Source: Mesobacillus persicus (GTDB taxonomy: Bacteria; Bacillota; Bacilli; Bacillales; Cytobacillaceae). Taken from it: a stretch of 64,000 bases of DNA. The translations under genes were made by a program, and so were the position numbers. The notes beneath the pieces are model-generated. The model made no database searches. It was given only the letters and a program-made list of their open reading frames with translations, and was not told where the DNA came from. This document shows, piece by piece, positions 9,468-18,430 of this stretch; position 1 is the stretch's first letter, and each line of letters opens with the position of its first letter. The stretch lies in NCBI RefSeq assembly GCF_900109925.1, contig NZ_FOBW01000002.1, positions 310,001 to 374,000 of the forward strand. The letters are read 5' to 3'.

Positions 9468-9496
9468 ACTATATCACAACGTTGATACTCTGTCAA
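9468..9496 (-). promoter_or_regulatory. Sigma-A promoter of infC-rpmI-rplT
   Basis: Perfect TTGACA (9491-9496), 17-bp spacer, TATAGT (9468-9473) on the minus strand. Confidence 0.9.
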
Positions 9497-9568
9497 CGAA
9501 TCGCTAGTTATTACTGCAACGATTTGTATTGTATCAAATTCTAAAGAAGTAAGCAATCTTTTTTTATA

Positions 9569-11503
9569 CTAGAATTTTTTTGCTTCTTTACGGAACCCTT
9601 CAAGGAATGTTTCAAAACCAATTGTCTCAGACTTCTGTTCCCCGTATTTGCGGACATTCACGGCGTTTTCTTCGATTTCCTTGTCTCCTACAACTAACAT
9701 ATATGGAATTTTTTGCATTTGAGCTTCACGAATTTTATAACCGATTTTCTCTTCACGACTATCCAATTCCACACGGAAACCTTCTGACTTTAATTTTTCC
9801 TGTACCTGTTTCGCATAATCAAAGTGAACGTCAGGAGAAACAGGAATCACTTGTGCTTGAATCGGCGCAAGCCATGTCGGGAATGCCCCTTTGTATTCTT
9901 CAATTAAGAAGGCAACAAAGCGCTCCATTGTGGAGACAACGCCACGGTGAATAACAACTGGACGGTGGTGCTTGCCGTCTTCGCCGATATAAGTTAGGTC
10001 AAAGCGTTCTGGAAGTAAGAAATCTAGCTGGACAGTTGAAAGAGTCTCCTCTTTTCCAAGTGCTGTTTTTACCTGAACATCAAGCTTTGGACCGTAGAAT
10101 GCAGCTTCACCTTCAGCTTCATAATAGTCATGACCCATCTCGTCCATTGCTTCTTTCAGCATGCTCTGTGCTTTTTCCCACATCTCATCATCATTGAAAT
10201 ATTTCTCTGTATCTTGTGGGTCACGGTAAGATAATCTGAAAGAATAGTCTTTAAGATCGAAATCTTTATAAACCGCAAGAATTAATTCCACAACGCGTTT
10301 GAACTCTTCCTTTATTTGGTCAGGACGGACAAATACATGGGCGTCATTTAATGTCATACCACGAACACGCTGTAGACCTGATAGCGCGCCTGACATTTCA
10401 TAACGGTGCATTGTTCCTAACTCAGCAATTCGAATTGGCAATTCACGATAGCTGTGCATGCTGTTTTTATAAACCATCATATGGTGTGGACAGTTCATTG
10501 GTCTAAGAACCAATTGTTCATTATCCATATCCATTGTTGGGAACATATCCTCATGGTAGTGATCCCAGTGTCCAGAAGTTTTATATAATTCAACGTTTGC
10601 CATAATTGGTGTATACACATGGTCATAGCCAAGGCTTACTTCTTTATCGACAATATAACGTTCGATAATGCGGCGAATCGTTGCTCCTTTTGGAAGCCAA
10701 AGAGGTAGTCCTTGACCAACCTTTTGCGAGTTAGTAAAGAGACCAAGCTCTTTCCCAAGTTTACGATGATCACGTTCTTTTGCTTCTTCTAGCAAGCGTA
10801 AGTGCTCAGCTAAGTCTTCCTTCTTGAAGAAGGCTGTACCATAAATACGCTGAAGCATTTTATTATCGCTATCTCCACGCCAATAAGCGCCTGCAATGCT
10901 AAGAAGTTTGAATTCTTTCAGCTTACCAGTTGACGGAACATGCACGCCACGGCAAAGGTCAAAGAAATCACCCTGCTCATAAATAGTAACTGTTTCGTCT
11001 GCCGGAATAGCCTCAATCAACTCAAGCTTATATTCATCGCCAATTTCTGTGTAGCGCTGGATGGCTTCGTCGCGGCTAACCTCAGTGCGAACAATTTCAA
11101 TGTTCTCATTGATGATTTTCTTCATTTCTTTTTCGATTAGTGGTAGGTCTTCAGGAGTCAGAGACTGCTCCATATCCATATCATAATAGAATCCGCCTTC
11201 AATCACAGGTCCTACTCCGAGCTTTACATTTTTATATAAACGCTTGATTGCTTGCGCCATTAAATGTGCTGTACTGTGGCGAAGTACTTCAAGTGCTTCT
11301 GGGCGGTCTGTTGTAATGATCTCAATTGCTCCGTCTGCTTCAATTGGACGACGCAAATCATACATCTCTCCATCAACTTTACCAGCAAGTGCTTTTTTCT
11401 TTAGTCCCGGACTAATGGAAGCTGCAACGTCTTCGATCGTCGTACCGGCAGAAAATTCCTTTACTGCTCCATCTGGAAATGTCAACTTAATCATGTCTGC
11501 CAT
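9569..11503 (-). CDS. thrS: Threonyl-tRNA synthetase
   Basis: 644-residue class II synthetase. TGS domain (about 4-64), editing domain with [12 protein letters not shown] and [13 protein letters not shown], catalytic core (about 270-540) with the zinc-binding [12 protein letters not shown], and a C-terminal anticodon-binding domain ending [12 protein letters not shown] follows GGAGG. It is expressed behind a T-box leader and appears monocistronic, with ytxC upstream having its own start region. Confidence 0.98.
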   Translation of the reverse strand: MADMIKLTFPDGAVKEFSAGTTIEDVAASISPGLKKKALAGKVDGEMYDLRRPIEADGAIEIITTDRPEALEVLRHSTAHLMAQAIKRLYKNVKLGVGPVIEGGFYYDMDMEQSLTPEDLPLIEKEMKKIINENIEIVRTEVSRDEAIQRYTEIGDEYKLELIEAIPADETVTIYEQGDFFDLCRGVHVPSTGKLKEFKLLSIAGAYWRGDSDNKMLQRIYGTAFFKKEDLAEHLRLLEEAKERDHRKLGKELGLFTNSQKVGQGLPLWLPKGATIRRIIERYIVDKEVSLGYDHVYTPIMANVELYKTSGHWDHYHEDMFPTMDMDNEQLVLRPMNCPHHMMVYKNSMHSYRELPIRIAELGTMHRYEMSGALSGLQRVRGMTLNDAHVFVRPDQIKEEFKRVVELILAVYKDFDLKDYSFRLSYRDPQDTEKYFNDDEMWEKAQSMLKEAMDEMGHDYYEAEGEAAFYGPKLDVQVKTALGKEETLSTVQLDFLLPERFDLTYIGEDGKHHRPVVIHRGVVSTMERFVAFLIEEYKGAFPTWLAPIQAQVIPVSPDVHFDYAKQVQEKLKSEGFRVELDSREEKIGYKIREAQMQKIPYMLVVGDKEIEENAVNVRKYGEQKSETIGFETFLEGFRKEAKKF

Positions 11504-11534
11504 AATGTATTTCCTCCAATTTCTTATAAAAATA

Positions 11535-11806
11535 AAAAAACTCGTCCCTATAAAAATAGGGACGAGTTTGATTTCGTGGTTCCACCCAGTTTCCCGTTAT
11601 AAGCATAAATGCCCAAATAACGGCTTTGGCTTTAGATAACGGCTATAACCGTCAGCTACTACTTACCGAAGTGTTCGCAACTGAAGTTCAGAGGTGGTAT
11701 GCCAAATCTCTCGTGTTAGGAAGGTTTCAGCCTTGCCTTCCCTCTCTGCAAACCGTAAAAGAATAGCCCTTGTCCTCATCAGTACTGTTTCTTGATTCAT
11801 ATTATG
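11535..11806 (-). promoter_or_regulatory. T-box riboswitch, threonine-specific
   Basis: The T-box word GGGTGGAACCACG (minus strand) lies near 11574-11588. A near-perfect terminator (AACTCGTCCCTA/TAGGGACGAGTT then T7) lies at 11535-11567. In stem I two consecutive ACC triplets at 11693-11698 are candidate Thr specifiers. Uncharged tRNA-Thr would relieve termination and raise thrS. It fills the 343-bp gap between ytxC and thrS. Confidence 0.93.
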
Positions 11807-11812
11807 TAGGTA

Positions 11813-11841
11813 ATTATAGTTTGTAAACTTTTGAAAATCAA
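11813..11841 (-). promoter_or_regulatory. Sigma-A promoter of thrS
   Basis: TTGATT (11836-11841), 17 bp, TATAAT (11813-11818) on the minus strand. It overlaps the end of ytxC, whose stop is at 11847. Confidence 0.8.
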
Positions 11842-11846
11842 GGGGA

Positions 11847-12713
11847 CTATTGGACTTTTTCATTCGATAATTGTTTATTTTCATAAAATGACTTTACCGG
11901 AGCCGTTTTTACCCGCTCTTCAAAGATATTGCCAATTGTTCTGACTAACGGCTGTTCGGGCTGATTCGTATATAGGTAAATGGTCGACGGAGCCATCGAT
12001 AGTAAGGGTGCAATTGTGACCGAATCTACGTAAATTGGATGATTCCCTAATAGCTTCCGATCAATCCCTTTCACCAGCTCACTCCGTTTCATTTCTCTAT
12101 AATTCTCGTCATAAAAGATTGTTTCTTCATCAAGAATCAGATGGATACATTCATGCAGTGCAGGTCTCCCCGATAAGAAATCTCTTAAAGTCTGCACAAA
12201 CATTTGATACTCCTGTTCAAGTTTGTATTCGTCGATTGCCACTTCAACATAGTTTCGCAACTTATTAAAAAATGGCTTTAAGCGGAACACCACGAAAGAA
12301 TCGAAGGAAAAACTAATGTTTCCTTTAAAGAGCTCATCAATCGCATGAAAAACATACTTCTTTTCGTCCGAGCCATTTAAAAAAGGGGTTAGATCCTCCC
12401 TATTTCCTTCAACAACCGAATAAATAATTTCAAGAATCTGCTCTTGTTCATGTGGATCATTGTAAAAAAAACGTTCAGATAGAATCTCTCTGAACCAATC
12501 ATCCCGCTTCTTTAAAACGATAAATTCATAGACGCTTTCCCTTATCGTATGAAAGGCCGCATTGGGCAAATTTTTTAAACATATTTTAATTTTATTTCGG
12601 GCTTCATCTAGTTGTATGGTACCATTCTCCAGTTGAACAGCAGAGAGCTGCCCAGCTATATGCCCAAACATATTATGGGCATCACGATCTTTTTGGAAGA
12701 TGATTTCGATCAA
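11847..12713 (-). CDS. ytxC: Sporulation protein YtxC family
   Basis: 288-residue soluble protein of the YtxC family, annotated as a putative sporulation protein with no known activity. It is identified by position between thrS and dnaI and by its overall character: helical, charged, with HECIHLILDEETIFYDENY in the C-terminal third. No catalytic motif is seen. The start is TTG, 7 nt after a GGGGGG ribosome site; an ATG just upstream is in another frame. In B. subtilis ytxB follows; here that space holds tandem repeats. Confidence 0.75.
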   Translation of the reverse strand: MIEIIFQKDRDAHNMFGHIAGQLSAVQLENGTIQLDEARNKIKICLKNLPNAAFHTIRESVYEFIVLKKRDDWFREILSERFFYNDPHEQEQILEIIYSVVEGNREDLTPFLNGSDEKKYVFHAIDELFKGNISFSFDSFVVFRLKPFFNKLRNYVEVAIDEYKLEQEYQMFVQTLRDFLSGRPALHECIHLILDEETIFYDENYREMKRSELVKGIDRKLLGNHPIYVDSVTIAPLLSMAPSTIYLYTNQPEQPLVRTIGNIFEERVKTAPVKSFYENKQLSNEKVQ

Positions 12714-12847
12714 CCATATCCCCCCTTTTGTGTTAAAATCTCCTGATTTAATATATGGGGGACATGTTCATTTTAGAAGTACCTATCTTCACTGTTTGGA
12801 TATTTCATTGGTTTCATTAGAATTAACGGACATCTAATTTAGTTTAA

Positions 12848-13035
12848 GCATGGAATCAAGGGGGACCTCTTTTTGTGCGCCATGAAGCTTTCATGGAGCA
12901 TGAAATCATGGGATGGACCTCTTTTTGTGCGCCATGAAGATTTCATGAAGCACGAAATCAAGGGATGACCTCTTTTTGCGCGCCATGAAGCTTTCATGAG
13001 GCACGAATACATGAGTCGCACTTTTTTTGTGCACC
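12848..13035. repeat. Tandem array, about 3.5 copies of a 51-52 bp unit
   Basis: The word GACCTCTTTTTG recurs at 12864, 12916 and 12967, with a partial fourth copy near 13015. Each unit carries CATGAA-GCT-TTCATG or a close variant, a small palindrome. A reading frame crosses the array but has no ribosome site and no family. The rest of the 406-bp gap between ytxC and dnaI (12714-12845) shows nothing recognisable. Confidence 0.8.
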
Positions 13036-13077
13036 GTTGCGACCGCACTGCTTTTAACGGCATGTTCCAGCTGCACA

Positions 13078-13108
13078 AAAAAAAGAAACCACAAAAAATA
13101 TGGTTTCT
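13078..13108 (-). terminator. Terminator of dnaB-dnaI
   Basis: GAAACCA pairs with TGGTTTC on the minus strand followed by T8, 12 bp after the dnaI stop. Confidence 0.9.
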
Positions 13109-13119
13109 CCCAAAAAACT

Positions 13120-14052
13120 CTATTCACGACGATTTTGCCCTTCCACTCTTACTGGTGCGGAAAGGTACCTAATTCTCTCGAGAATTCTTGCTGCCTTAAG
13201 TTGTTCTTCTTCTCCACGTTGACTATAGGTTAAATGATGGCCAAGACCATTAATATCAAAGTTTGAGGTAAAGAAAGTCGGCAAGTTTTCCACCATTCTA
13301 AATTGGAGGATAGGACCTAGTATTTCATCCCGGGCCCAACTGCTCATCGTCTCTGCCCCAATATCATCTAACATCAGAATAGGCGCTTTCTTAATAACAT
13401 CTAGTTTTTCACTTACAGAATTATTGCCAATAGCATTTTTCATTTCTCGAAACAACTCTGGTACATAAACAAGCATAGAACTTATCTGACGTTTGGCCAG
13501 TTCGTTCGCGATTGCTCCAAGCAAATAGGATTTCCCCGTTCCAAAAGGACCGTGGAGATATAAGCCTTTTTGCTTTTCACCAGGAGTGTAATTTTTAATA
13601 AAATCTTTAGCCATTTTAATCGCCATTAGCCGCCCAGAATCATTCAGGTCAATATCGCCCAAAGAGGCTTTGAGGATTTCTCTAGGCACATAAAGGCTGC
13701 CAATTAGCTTTTCATTCTTTTGTTTCTCATCGTGCATAATTTTTTTCGAACAGCGGTCATATTTAACATCTATAAATTTCCCATTAAAAGCAAGGATAGG
13801 CTCGTACCCTTGCAGCATATTTTTACAGTTAGCAAGGCTGCTACACTCACTGCATCCTTTGCTCTGATTAATATATTCATGAAGCTTCATTAAACTTTTG
13901 TCAACCATATCTCTCGTGATTTCACCACGATGCTGATTTAAAAAGTCCGTTACTTGTGGGTCACTAAGCACTTCATCACGAAGGGCCTCGTATCGTTGTT
14001 GGAAGCTTTGATTGTTATTTAACTTCCTCAAGGCATCATTAATATTTTTCAC
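13120..14052 (-). CDS. dnaI: Primosomal helicase loader DnaI
   Basis: 310-residue AAA+ ATPase that loads the replicative helicase DnaC at oriC and at restarted forks. A zinc-binding N-domain (CSECSSLANCKN near residue 70) contacts the helicase. The C-domain has Walker A GPFGTGKSYLL, Walker B PILMLDDIG and a sensor region ending RIRYLSAPVRVEGQNRRE. A GTG at 14061 lies within the GGGGAGG ribosome site; the GTG at 14052 has 8-nt spacing and is preferred. It lies 14 bp after dnaB, forming the dnaB-dnaI operon. Confidence 0.95.
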   Translation of the reverse strand: MKNINDALRKLNNNQSFQQRYEALRDEVLSDPQVTDFLNQHRGEITRDMVDKSLMKLHEYINQSKGCSECSSLANCKNMLQGYEPILAFNGKFIDVKYDRCSKKIMHDEKQKNEKLIGSLYVPREILKASLGDIDLNDSGRLMAIKMAKDFIKNYTPGEKQKGLYLHGPFGTGKSYLLGAIANELAKRQISSMLVYVPELFREMKNAIGNNSVSEKLDVIKKAPILMLDDIGAETMSSWARDEILGPILQFRMVENLPTFFTSNFDINGLGHHLTYSQRGEEEQLKAARILERIRYLSAPVRVEGQNRRE

Positions 14053-14066
14053 CCTGTACACCTCCC

Positions 14067-15467
14067 CTATTTAAATTCCTTTAATTCTTCTTCAAGTAGC
14101 CTTTTTTCTTTTTCAAAGTCAAAGTCTTCTTGTTTTTGGTCTTGTTTCCCACTTATTTTACTATCCTTATTTTCACCAAACCAGTCTGGAAGAATTTCTT
14201 TACGAATTGTTTTCTTCTGTTGGGCTGGACGAGATTTTTTCTCTTCTGCCCATTCCATATATTGACGATGCTCTTTTTTCGCAAGATCCATCGCTTCCTT
14301 GACCGTCTTGATTTGCTTTCGCGCCCAATGTCCGGCAATTTTTTCGACATAACTTTTGTGTAGCTTCATATCCGTTCTGAGCATAACATATTCAATTAAA
14401 ACATTCACAACTCCAGGCTGAAGCTTTTGGTTAAACATTATGTCTTCAATAATTTGTAAATCGGCCTTAGATGGAGAAGCCCCTTGAGAAAGTTGAATGA
14501 GCAGTTCTCTTGGAGAAGCCCTGTCCAAATAATGCATCAGTTTATCTTCTTGCGAAGTAGGGTTCGTTACAGTGGATTGATATTGAACGGGCTGTGTACG
14601 CTCGAGTAGCGCTGGCAGCTGATCTTGATGCTCAAACTGGTACCAATCTCTAGCTGCTTTACGTAGCTCATCAATATCTATTTCACTATCAGGGTTAAGG
14701 GCACTTAAGATAATGTTTTTCATTTGAATGGAATCAATTCCATAAAGAAAAGCCAGATTGCTAATTGCTTCTTTTACCCGTTTCGTTAATGCTTCCTTTG
14801 GAACAAGCGATTCATTTAACCCTGCGGATAAAAGATCAAAATCAAATGTCTCTGCGTCGACTTGAATTCCTGCTGGGTCCGTACGTCCGATAAAGGTCTG
14901 ACCTTCTTCTGGTTCAAACTCCCCCACTGAATCACTATGATACCGTAGAGTGTCAGGTGAAGCGGAAACAAAGACCTCCTGGAATGCTCTTGTTACCTCC
15001 GCATACTTCTCCTGCTGACCTACCGTTTTATCGGTAAAGAAACGTTTTAATCTAAAAAACTGATTTTTACCCACTTTACGATATAAATAAATATTTAGCA
15101 TCCCATCAAGAAAGAATTGCTCTGGAGTTAATGGTGGCTGTAACTCATAAATGAATGAACGTTCTTCATCATCGTTCTTCACGTAGGTCTTTAGCAATCC
15201 CATTCCTTCAAGTTTAAGGCGTGCTTGATAGATCTCTTTCAAGTTTAGGTCAAGAAGAGTCATTAAACTATGATGTGTAGTAGATTCAGACCATAGACGG
15301 CTTTCCTCAAGTTCTGTCCAAAGAGTCATATATAAACTGAGACAGACTGGTCCAATTAAAGGCTGATATAAGAATGTCAGCACTTTCCGGTCATATTCGT
15401 GTAACAGCCCATTTGATGCAACGACATATTGATCAATCGGCAATAATTCCTGCCAGTGCTGCGCCAT
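14067..15467 (-). CDS. dnaB: Replication initiation and membrane attachment protein DnaB
   Basis: 466-residue Firmicutes-specific primosome protein (not the helicase of Gram-negatives). It acts with DnaD and DnaI to load the DnaC helicase and associates with the membrane. DnaB/DnaD-type domains occur at about 60-140 and 305-400, with a charged, lysine/glutamate-rich tail (FDFEKEKRLLEEELKEFK). ATG follows GGGGGG. In B. subtilis nrdR-dnaB-dnaI are contiguous; here 510 bp separate dnaB from nrdR. Confidence 0.95.
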   Translation of the reverse strand: MAQHWQELLPIDQYVVASNGLLHEYDRKVLTFLYQPLIGPVCLSLYMTLWTELEESRLWSESTTHHSLMTLLDLNLKEIYQARLKLEGMGLLKTYVKNDDEERSFIYELQPPLTPEQFFLDGMLNIYLYRKVGKNQFFRLKRFFTDKTVGQQEKYAEVTRAFQEVFVSASPDTLRYHSDSVGEFEPEEGQTFIGRTDPAGIQVDAETFDFDLLSAGLNESLVPKEALTKRVKEAISNLAFLYGIDSIQMKNIILSALNPDSEIDIDELRKAARDWYQFEHQDQLPALLERTQPVQYQSTVTNPTSQEDKLMHYLDRASPRELLIQLSQGASPSKADLQIIEDIMFNQKLQPGVVNVLIEYVMLRTDMKLHKSYVEKIAGHWARKQIKTVKEAMDLAKKEHRQYMEWAEEKKSRPAQQKKTIRKEILPDWFGENKDSKISGKQDQKQEDFDFEKEKRLLEEELKEFK

Positions 15468-15680
15468 ATCTTTCCCCCCTTTAATAAAAATTCTTTTTTG
15501 TTAAAGACTGTTGTTAAAATCCCAAGGCCGTTTTTTACGTGCGAAGAACTATTTGGACGATAAAAAAATATAAGTTCGTTTAATTTAAAAAATCTCTTTT
15601 ATATAAGGTAGGGTTTGCCATATCGAATATAATCTTAGACTTGTTGTATCAATTTATTTAAAAAAGAAGGCAAGCCCTTA

Positions 15681-15900
15681 ATTTGAGTAACCAGCTATAG
15701 AAAATAAGGGGAAATTTTCCCGTTAAATGCAGATTAGAGCTCGTTTTCGGGTAAATAGAGGGATTTTTTCCCTCTATACAAAGCAAAATTACCCATTTTC
15801 AGGCTTCTCGATTCAAATAAGGGGAATCTCTCCCTCTATTTTAGCTAATTTCAGTGCCATTCACTAAATAAGGGGAATTTATTCCCTTATTTATCAGATC
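15681..15900 (-). repeat. Four-hairpin dispersed element, copy A
   Basis: About 215 bp which, read on the minus strand, contains four successive imperfect hairpins of the form AAATAAGGGGAA/TTCCCCTTATTT. The linker words GGCACTGAA, GAGCTCTAATCTGCATTT and CTATAGCTGG recur in the copies at 34960 and 62675. No reading frame. It fills much of the 510-bp dnaB-nrdR gap. The rest of that gap (15480-15600) holds a fragment similar to the small element near 40340 (TGTTGTTAAAAT). Confidence 0.85.
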
Positions 15901-15977
15901 AAAGTGCTAACTTAAACAACAATGATTGAGCACAGGGCTTGATAAAAAAAGAGCCAAGGATTCCCCTTCAGCTCGGC

Positions 15978-16440
15978 TTATGATTGTTCCTTTTTAATGA
16001 GTTCCTTCAATTCATCTATAAAAACGTTTATATCTTTAAATTGTCGATAAACAGAAGCAAACCTGACATATGCGACCTCATCAACCTTCGCTAGCCTGTC
16101 CATGATCATTTCACCAATTGATTCACTTTTCACCTCTGAAATACCATTGTTTCGAAGTTCCTTTTCAACTTCTGAGACAATGTCTTCGAGTTGCTTTAAG
16201 GCCACAGGACGCTTTTCACAGGCTTTTATTAAACCCCTTAATAGTTTTTCCCTGTTAAACTCTTCCCTAGTTCCTTCTTTTTTTAACTACAATTAAAGGA
16301 ATATCCTCTACCTTTTCAAAAGTAGTGAAGCGATAGGAACAAGCTTCACATTCCCTTCTTCGCCGAATCGATTTTCCCTCATCAACTGGACGGGAATCAA
16401 GCACACGGGTCGAACTATTGTGACAGGATGGACATTTCAT
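15978..16440 (-). pseudogene. nrdR: Transcriptional repressor NrdR, frameshifted
   Basis: NrdR represses ribonucleotide reductase genes when dATP is high. The N-terminal zinc ribbon (CPSC and CEAC) and the first 54 codons read from ATG at 16440, with GGAG upstream. The frame then hits TAG at 16267 just after an A7 run (T7 at 16274-16280 on the plus strand). Removing one A restores [20 protein letters not shown] and joins the intact ATP-cone part (15978-16266), giving about 153 residues. Either a homopolymer sequencing error or a genuine null allele. Confidence 0.88.
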
Positions 16441-16558
16441 GTATATCTCAACTCCGGAATTTCGATTATGTAACCTGTTATAAACTCATCACAACTGATT
16501 ATCTAATTATATCTTATAAAAAAGTCAAAGTCTCTACAACTGTTTATCCTAACATATA

Positions 16559-16593
16559 AATAAATAAGCTTGCCATTCGTTCTGGCAAGCTTA
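16559..16593 (-). terminator. Terminator of gapB
   Basis: Perfect 11-bp stem TAAGCTTGCCA/TGGCAAGCTTA with a 7-nt loop and a T-rich tail. Confidence 0.88.
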
Positions 16594-16614
16594 CAAATAT
16601 TGAGTATTTTACCT

Positions 16615-17646
16615 TTAACGCACTTTAATCTTTGAGCACTGATGCAATTCTTTTGCCACGTATTTGGCAAGATCAACTACTCTGCAAGAGTAGCCCCATT
16701 CGTTATCGTACCAAGCAAGTACCTTCACTTTATTAGCACCAATTACCATGGTTGAAAGACCATCGATGATTGCTGAGTGATCATTTGTATTAAAATCAAT
16801 AGATACGAGCGGTTCATCTGTAAAATCAAGGATCCCTTTTAAAGAGCCATTTGATGCCGTAACAAAAGCCTCGTTAATCTCATCCATTGTAACCTCTCGC
16901 TTCAAATCAACCACTAGGTCAACGAGTGATACATTTGGTGTTGGTACCCTTAAGGCCATCCCATGTAGCTTTCCCTTCAACTGCGGCAAAACGAGCGAGA
17001 GTGCTTTCGCGGCCCCAGTTGAGGTTGGAATGATGGATTGACCACATGAGCGTGCACGCCGTAAATCTTTATGAGGGTTATCAATATTTTTTTGATCATT
17101 TGTGTATGAGTGAATGGTAGTCATCAACCCATTTTCAATTCCAAACTGTTCATCTAAAACTTTAGCAACTGGAGCAAGGCAATTCGTTGTGCAGGATGCA
17201 TTTGAAATGACATCATGCTTTTCAAGATTTAACTCGCTTTCATTAACACCCATCACAATGGTGATGTCTTCATTTTTTCCAGGTGCGGTTAAGATGACCT
17301 TCTTCGCTCCTGCATCTAGATGCAAACTCGCTTTATCCCGAGAATTGAATTTACCGGTTGCCTCTATGACAATATCAATCTCTAACTCTTTCCAAGGCAG
17401 TGATTCTGGGTTGCGATTATTTAGAATCCTAACTCGCTTCCCATTAACAATCAAAGCCTCTTCTTCAGCTCTTACATCTGCCTCGAATTTCCCATGGTTA
17501 GAATCATATTTGATTAAGTGTGCTAATGTTTCAGCTGGATAGCTGGCATTGATTGCCACAATTTCAAGATTATGATCAAGAATGGCTTTCCTAAAAACCA
17601 TCCTTCCAATTCTTCCAAACCCATTAATTGCAATTTTAGCCTTCAT
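16615..17646 (-). CDS. gapB: Gluconeogenic glyceraldehyde-3-phosphate dehydrogenase
   Basis: 343-residue, NADP-preferring GAPDH that runs toward glyceraldehyde-3-phosphate during growth on TCA intermediates. Rossmann motif INGFGRIGR at residues 7-15; catalytic Cys in SNASCTTNCLAPV near 155; partner His in TTIHSYTNDQ. Assigned as GapB rather than GapA from its place next to coaE-ytaF-mutM-polA and from CcpN-like boxes in its promoter. ATG follows AAGGAG. The B. subtilis neighbour speD is absent here. Confidence 0.93.
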   Translation of the reverse strand: MKAKIAINGFGRIGRMVFRKAILDHNLEIVAINASYPAETLAHLIKYDSNHGKFEADVRAEEEALIVNGKRVRILNNRNPESLPWKELEIDIVIEATGKFNSRDKASLHLDAGAKKVILTAPGKNEDITIVMGVNESELNLEKHDVISNASCTTNCLAPVAKVLDEQFGIENGLMTTIHSYTNDQKNIDNPHKDLRRARSCGQSIIPTSTGAAKALSLVLPQLKGKLHGMALRVPTPNVSLVDLVVDLKREVTMDEINEAFVTASNGSLKGILDFTDEPLVSIDFNTNDHSAIIDGLSTMVIGANKVKVLAWYDNEWGYSCRVVDLAKYVAKELHQCSKIKVR

Positions 17647-17666
17647 GCTACGGCTCCTTCCACATT

Positions 17667-17710
17667 AATGTTATACTTTTGTTCCACTTATTTGCTAATA
17701 GTATAACATA
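17667..17710 (-). promoter_or_regulatory. gapB control region with two CcpN-like operators
   Basis: TATGTTATACT (17700-17710, minus strand) fits every position of the CcpN motif TRTGHYATAYW. AATGTTATACT (17667-17677, plus strand) fits all but one. The first overlaps a TATACT -10 candidate. CcpN represses gapB on glucose in B. subtilis. Confidence 0.7.
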
Positions 17711-17787
17711 TTAATTTCTATTTGTGATAAATAAACGCATACATTTTAAAATATCAACAAAATTACAAAATTATGTTTCATTAAGCA

Positions 17788-17816
17788 TAAAAAAAGGAAA
17801 CCTATTAGGTTTCCTT
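17788..17816 (-). terminator. Terminator overlapping the coaE stop
   Basis: AAGGAAACC pairs with GGTTTCCTT, followed by T7 on the minus strand. The stem begins within the stop codon. Confidence 0.9.
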
Positions 17817-18411
17817 AAATGCCCCAGCGCATTAAAATCTGCTTTAATTGCTGCTCAGTTTCCTCAATTGTGCCATTATTATCAATCACTTCATCAGCAT
17901 ATTCTACCTTATCCTTTAGAGGCATTTGCGAATTGATCCTTGCTTGTGCTTCTTTTTCACTTAAGGAATTCCGCTGCATTAATCTCTTAAGCTGTGTTTC
18001 TTCGTCAACAAACACTAGTAAGATTTTATCTGCCATATATTGTAGTTTACTCTCGATTAAAAGAGGGATATCTAAAATAATCGCCTTTTCCCCGCTTTGT
18101 TCAGCTTTTTCTTTTTTAGCATGCATTCTTCCTCGAACAGCCGGGTGGACGAAAGAATTTAAAGCCATTCGTTTGGCTTCATCATGAAAAACGATAGCCC
18201 CAAGCTTTTCTCGGTTAAGAGATCCATCCTCGTCAAGAACCTCTACCCCAAAATATCCAACTATGTCATTATAGGCTTTTTCTCCTTTTTCAACTGCAAG
18301 TCTTGCCTCAATATCTGCATCAATGACGGTCATTCCCATCTCGGTCAGCATCTTAGATACCGTGCTTTTTCCGCTTGCAATACCGCCAGTTAGTCCGATT
18401 GTTAACGACAT
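17815..18411 (-). CDS. coaE: Dephospho-CoA kinase
   Basis: 198-residue P-loop kinase for the last step of coenzyme A synthesis (dephospho-CoA plus ATP to CoA). Walker A GLTGGIASGKST at residues 6-17, with the typical ILDIPLLIES and LMQRNSLSEKEAQARI (lid). The longer frame to 18453 lacks a ribosome site; ATG at 18411 follows AAAGGA. It lies 19 bp after ytaF, probably in one transcript with mutM and ytaF. Confidence 0.96.
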   Translation of the reverse strand: MSLTIGLTGGIASGKSTVSKMLTEMGMTVIDADIEARLAVEKGEKAYNDIVGYFGVEVLDEDGSLNREKLGAIVFHDEAKRMALNSFVHPAVRGRMHAKKEKAEQSGEKAIILDIPLLIESKLQYMADKILLVFVDEETQLKRLMQRNSLSEKEAQARINSQMPLKDKVEYADEVIDNNGTIEETEQQLKQILMRWGI

Positions 18412-18430
18412 ATTTATAGTTCCTTTCTGC

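Noticed and set aside
9580-9954. 124-codon frame antisense to thrS
   Set aside because: A shadow of thrS; no ribosome site or family resemblance.
12839-13078. Open frame of 79 codons across the tandem repeat
   Set aside because: The periodic protein sequence comes from the DNA repeat; there is no ribosome site, and a second frame is open for the same reason.
16267-16290. Programmed frameshift in nrdR
   Set aside because: A -1 slip on the A7 run gives a non-homologous frame; a +1 move or loss of one A is needed, which fits an indel better than the usual -1 slippery-site mechanism.
16441-16614. speD gene between nrdR and gapB as in B. subtilis
   Set aside because: No reading frame; only the gapB terminator and spacer are present.
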